Shown here: positions 23,824-26,609 of the stretch, piece by piece
Position numbering within the stretch: the stretch's first letter is position 1
Layout of the letters: the number at the start of each line of letters is the position of its first letter
Source of the DNA: Planctomycetaceae bacterium
GTDB taxonomy: Bacteria > Planctomycetota > Planctomycetia > Pirellulales > Pirellulaceae
DNA length: 26,609 nucleotides
Direction of reading: 5' to 3'
NCBI GenBank assembly: GCA_002862265.1
Contig: PKCQ01000100.1
Coordinates: forward strand, 1-26,609
Notes under the pieces: generated by a model
What the model was told of the DNA's origin: nothing
The model's database searches: none
What the model saw: only the letters and a program-made list of their open reading frames with translations
Made by a program: the position numbers and the translations under genes

Positions 23824-24954
23824 ATGCAGGACATTTCCGAGCTTGAGATTTACATCGTTGGCCGAGTTGGACGGTTGACACTGAACCGCCCCAAAGCACT
23901 CAATGCAGTAAACCTGAATGTGGCGAAGGCGATGCGAAATCAGCTGCTCGCTTGGCAGGATGATGAGCAGGTTGACGCCGTATTAGTGACGGGAAAAGCA
24001 GATCGGGCATTCTGCGCTGGCGGTGATGTGAAGAGTGTCTATCAATCGGGCAAAGAGCAAGGCATAGGGCCGGGGACTGTTTCGGCAGAACTGTTTCGAC
24101 ACGAATACGAACTCGTATCGCTTATTGCATCCTACTCCAAGCCTTATGTTGCTTACTTGGACGGGATCACGATGGGAACCGGGGTCGGAATCTCCCTGCA
24201 TGGATCCCATCGCATTGCGTCCGAGTTTACTCGAATGGCGATGCCAGAAACGGCCATTGGCTTTGTGCCAGATGTAGGAGCCAGCTTCTTTTTCAATCAG
24301 TGCGGGCCGATCGGTCGTTTGCTCGCGCTTACGGGCAAGACGTTCGATGGCTACTACGCCGCGAATCTTGGCTGGGCCACACACTTTCTGCCTCGTAGCG
24401 AAGGTTCGAAATGGATGACAATTCTCGAATCGGTAGACTGGCAATCTGCATGGGCTGCTGCGGGTGTACGTGAGATTGATCCTGCGAAGCCCAGCACAAC
24501 CGAGAATCTAGGCACCGAAGAAAGTCGTCAAGTCTATCGCATCGACCGAGAAATCGCCGAGCAATGCTTCGCATCGGATGAGCTAGAAGAGTGCTTGCAA
24601 TCCCTGCAAAGAATTGAGGCAAGTGGCTCCGCGAAATTGTCCGAAGCAGCAAGAGAATGCCTGGCAAAACTAAAAAAACGCTCGCCAACCAGCTTGAGAT
24701 TGACTTGTGAGTTGCTCCGACGCGGCGAGAGTCTGTCGCTCGATGAATGCCTAAAGATGGAGTACCGCGTTAGTCAAGCCTGTATGCGTGGGGCTGACTT
24801 TTTCGAAGGCGTCCGCGCCGTTCTTGTCGACAAAGACCAAAACCCGAAGTGGCAACCAAGCAGTCTGATGGAAGTAACTCCTGGCGACGTGGCACACTAT
24901 TTCGCACCATTGTCAACCGAACTGGAGTTGGACCAGTTGCCGGAAACACGCTAG
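23824..24954 (+). CDS. 3-hydroxyisobutyryl-CoA hydrolase-like (enoyl-CoA hydratase superfamily)
   Basis: A 376-residue crotonase-fold enzyme of the 3-hydroxyisobutyryl-CoA hydrolase type, which hydrolyses 3-hydroxyisobutyryl-CoA in valine breakdown. The fold signature is clear: GRLTLNRPKALNAVN near 15, then AFCAGGDVKSVY (oxyanion-hole loop), DGITMGTGVGISLHGSHRIA, and AMPETAIGFVPDVGASFFF. Within the last block Glu142 and Asp150 match the catalytic Glu and Asp of human HIBCH with the same spacing of eight. The C-terminal extension (DECLKMEYRVSQACMRGADFFEGVRAVLVDKDQNPKW) is typical of this subgroup rather than of plain enoyl-CoA hydratases. The frame is open upstream to 23617, but those 69 codons have no family similarity, so I use the ATG at 23824, which gives the normal length. 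The ribosome site is weak. It stands alone, not in an obvious operon. Confidence 0.9.
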   Translation: MQDISELEIYIVGRVGRLTLNRPKALNAVNLNVAKAMRNQLLAWQDDEQVDAVLVTGKADRAFCAGGDVKSVYQSGKEQGIGPGTVSAELFRHEYELVSLIASYSKPYVAYLDGITMGTGVGISLHGSHRIASEFTRMAMPETAIGFVPDVGASFFFNQCGPIGRLLALTGKTFDGYYAANLGWATHFLPRSEGSKWMTILESVDWQSAWAAAGVREIDPAKPSTTENLGTEESRQVYRIDREIAEQCFASDELEECLQSLQRIEASGSAKLSEAARECLAKLKKRSPTSLRLTCELLRRGESLSLDECLKMEYRVSQACMRGADFFEGVRAVLVDKDQNPKWQPSSLMEVTPGDVAHYFAPLSTELELDQLPETR

Positions 24955-25269
24955 TATGAATGTCCGACCAAAGATTTTGGCGCTTGCGGCAAAGATGTTG
25001 CTGAGAAAGTCTACGATGGAAGTTATTGCAAAGTGACGGGTTGCTAGCGATTACGCCAACAGTGCTTCACTGCTTTTCTTTTGAGTGCTCAGCAATACCA
25101 ATCTGCGTTTGATCCGCCGAGTCGCCTTTCGAGGGCTTGCCGAATCTCATGCGGATGGGGGACTTCTTTTTGTGCAAGCCTTGGATTGTAATCGAAGCAT
25201 CGTACTCGCCGTACTCGATCTTGTGGGGCTTCTCACCTGTAAGCCGGCCTGCAAGCGAGGGCAGTTAGC
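24955..25269. other. Intergenic region with two coding-like fragments
   Basis: No complete gene is recognised in these 315 bases. Directly after the hydrolase TAG, the same plus frame stays open for 30 codons with four cysteines (YECPTKDFGACGKD..., ending VTGC at the TAG 25045-25047); it has no start of its own. On the minus strand just downstream of pstB, a 65-codon frame (25067-25264) reads KPHKIEYGEYDASITIQGLHKK and on to GKPSKGDS; it has no usual start codon except a TTG inside. Its composition looks protein-like, and it may be a gene fragment. Confidence 0.4.
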
Positions 25270-26097
25270 TTAGCTAAATTCGCCTCTGATGTATTGGCGA
25301 GTGTATTCTTCTTTCGGATCTTCAAACATCTGTCGCGTGGGAGCGTATTCCACCAAGTAGCCGGTCCGGCCGCCCTGACTAGAGTCGACGTACATAAAGG
25401 CAGTACGATCGGCCACACGCTGGGCTTGTTGGAGATTGTGCGTCACAATAGCGATGGTGTATCGCTGCTTCAGCTCTTGCATCAATTCTTCGATCTTGCG
25501 TGTGGCAATTGGGTCTAATGCCGAGCATGGCTCGTCCATCAGCAAGACTTCGGGTTCAGTGGCAATGGCTCGGGCAATGCAAAGTCGCTGTTGCTGACCC
25601 CCTGACAGTGAAAGGCCACTCTGATTTAACTTGTCTTTCACCTCGTCCCACAAAGCCGCGCCGCGCAGGGCCTTCTCGACTCGGCCCGGGACATCATCTT
25701 TGACTCGGTTGAGCTTCAATCCGAACGCAACGTTCTTGTAGATGCTCATTGCAAAAGGATTGGGCTGCTGAAAGACCATGCCAATGTAGCGACGCACTCG
25801 AACGGGATCGACACTTGGAGCGTAAATGTCTTCGCCACGGAAGTGTACATGTCCTTCGAATCGAAAGCTCGGGATGAGATCGTTCATGCGATTGATGCAT
25901 CTTAGAGCAGTGCTCTTGCCGCAACCGGATGGACCGATGAAGGCAGCGATCTCGCCCTTGTGTATCTGGATTCGGCTGTCACGCACTGCCAGAAAGGAGC
26001 CGTAAAACAGCTTTTGCATCGAGCAGTCAATAACGACCTGCCGATCCGTGGCTTCGTTTTCAGTCTGGCCAGTGCTGGGCTCTGCGGCTTGGCTCAT
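25270..26097 (-). CDS. pstB: Phosphate ABC transporter ATP-binding protein PstB
   Basis: A 275-residue ATPase that powers the high-affinity phosphate importer PstSCAB at the inner membrane. Visible motifs are the Walker A GPSGCGKST near 56, the Q-loop MVFQQPNPFAMSIYKNVAFG (the PNPF run is typical of PstB), the signature LSGGQQQRLCIARAIA near 164, Walker B VLLMDEPCSALDP near 186 and the switch His in IVTHNLQQA near 217. The C-terminal GRTGYLVEYAPTRQMFEDP...TRQYIRGEFS is also characteristic. The first 20 residues (AAEPSTGQTENEATD...) are a non-conserved extension. It lies 38 bases downstream of pstA on the same strand, as in pst operons. No phoU follows; the next gene downstream runs the other way. 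A Pho-type promoter would be outside the window. Confidence 0.97.
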   Translation of the reverse strand: MSQAAEPSTGQTENEATDRQVVIDCSMQKLFYGSFLAVRDSRIQIHKGEIAAFIGPSGCGKSTALRCINRMNDLIPSFRFEGHVHFRGEDIYAPSVDPVRVRRYIGMVFQQPNPFAMSIYKNVAFGLKLNRVKDDVPGRVEKALRGAALWDEVKDKLNQSGLSLSGGQQQRLCIARAIATEPEVLLMDEPCSALDPIATRKIEELMQELKQRYTIAIVTHNLQQAQRVADRTAFMYVDSSQGGRTGYLVEYAPTRQMFEDPKEEYTRQYIRGEFS

Positions 26098-26135
26098 CTC
26101 AGTTCTGTAGGGAAAAAGTCAATGCGTGCGTGCGT

Positions 26136-26609
26136 TTAGGTCTTGAATTTACGGCGGGATAAAACTTGCCCGACAATATTGAAAAACAGGACGATCAGGA
26201 CGAGCACCAAGGCCGCCGCCCACGCCAGTTCAAGCAAGTTATCATAGGGTGAACTGGATAGGTTAAATATCAAAACCGCCAGTGACGAGGCTGGTTCATC
26301 CAGCTTCAACTTACCATCTTCGAAGATCCAGTATTGCGGACTCGACATCGCGGTAAACAGCAGTGGAGCCGTTTCACCGGCGGCTCGTGCAACAGCTAAC
26401 ATCACCCCGGTCAACATTCCAGGAAGTGCGGTTGGGAGCACTATTTTCCAAACGACTTGCGTTCGAGTGCAGCCCATTCCGGCAGCAGCTTCTTTCATTC
26501 TAGCGGGGACCATCTTCATCGCTTCTTCTGCCGTCAAGACTACAATGGGAAGCATCAAAACCGACAACGCTATACTACCAGCGAAGGCAGAATAGCCCAT
26601 GGCGAGCAC
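26136..26609 (-). CDS. pstA: Phosphate ABC transporter permease PstA, C-terminal part (5' end outside window)
   Basis: The last 157 residues of the membrane permease PstA, which with PstC forms the phosphate channel. The permease EAA loop is clear (EAAAGMGCTRTQVVWKIVLPTALPG near 40 of the fragment), preceded by the ALSVLMLPIVVLTAEEAMKMVP segment and followed by ARAAGETAPLLFTA, a PstA/PstC hallmark. At least three membrane segments are visible, ending in LVLVLIVLFFNIVGQVLSRRKFKT. Compared with many PstA proteins there is a modestly expanded loop with EDGKLKLDEPASSLAV between segments. The frame is open to the window edge, so the GTG at 26607-26609 is internal and the true start lies to the right. 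It is followed by pstB after 38 bases. Confidence 0.95.
   Translation of the reverse strand: MLAMGYSAFAGSIALSVLMLPIVVLTAEEAMKMVPARMKEAAAGMGCTRTQVVWKIVLPTALPGMLTGVMLAVARAAGETAPLLFTAMSSPQYWIFEDGKLKLDEPASSLAVLIFNLSSSPYDNLLELAWAAALVLVLIVLFFNIVGQVLSRRKFKT

Noticed and set aside
1..26609. Mobile element, CRISPR array or tRNA/rRNA genes
   Set aside because: No transposase, integrase, regularly spaced repeats or tRNA cloverleaf/CCA pattern was noticed; a tRNAscan and CRISPR search would settle this.

Overview
The window looks like a piece of a planctomycete chromosome, most likely from the Pirellulaceae (Rhodopirellula/Blastopirellula-type bacteria). The case rests on families that are hallmarks of that group: a sulfatase, a PSD1-family cytochrome-like protein (PSCyt1, DUF1549, DUF1553) in tandem with a Tat-exported DUF1501 protein, and short hairpin-bearing repeats close to gene starts.

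Layout from left to right. Positions 1-579 hold the 3' end of a sulfatase gene. Positions 642-1509 (minus) hold an inactivated RNA ligase of the DRB0094 type, with two in-frame stops, a frameshift and loss of the catalytic region. Positions 1695-13972 (minus) hold a compact biosynthetic locus read in the order ABC-type permease, one-module fully reducing type I PKS (KS-AT-DH-ER-KR-ACP), and one-module NRPS with a thioesterase (C-A-PCP-TE). Positions 14456-15562 (plus) hold a lipoprotein of the S49 (SppA) family whose catalytic serine is glycine. Positions 16207-20205 (minus) are the PSD1/DUF1501 pair, preceded by a small exported protein with one CxxCH motif (20282-20770). Positions 20936-22075 (plus) encode a KAS III-like enzyme. 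Positions 22121-22816 (minus) encode a stand-alone TOPRIM protein resembling the GyrB/ParE catalytic part without its ATPase. Positions about 22990-23520 (minus) are a decayed HlyD-type efflux adaptor. Positions 23824-24954 (plus) encode a 3-hydroxyisobutyryl-CoA hydrolase-like enzyme. The right edge (25270-26609, minus) carries pstB and the 3' end of pstA for phosphate uptake.

How the genes work together. The PKS is predicted to build a fully reduced acyl chain and pass it to the NRPS, which would join it to one amino acid and release the N-acyl amino acid (or a cyclised form) through its thioesterase. The permease in front may export the product, but no ABC ATPase lies beside it. A KAS III enzyme 8 kb away could supply or modify an acyl unit; that link is only positional. 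PSD1 and DUF1501 form the usual two-gene planctomycete unit of unknown function.

The most notable points are the PKS-NRPS locus, the serine-less SppA homologue, the ATPase-less topoisomerase-like protein, the two clear pseudogenes, and a 40-base repeat that reads in frame as SFN-x-QP-x-APAC at the 5' ends of two unrelated genes. No tRNA, rRNA, CRISPR array, insertion sequence or integrase was recognised.
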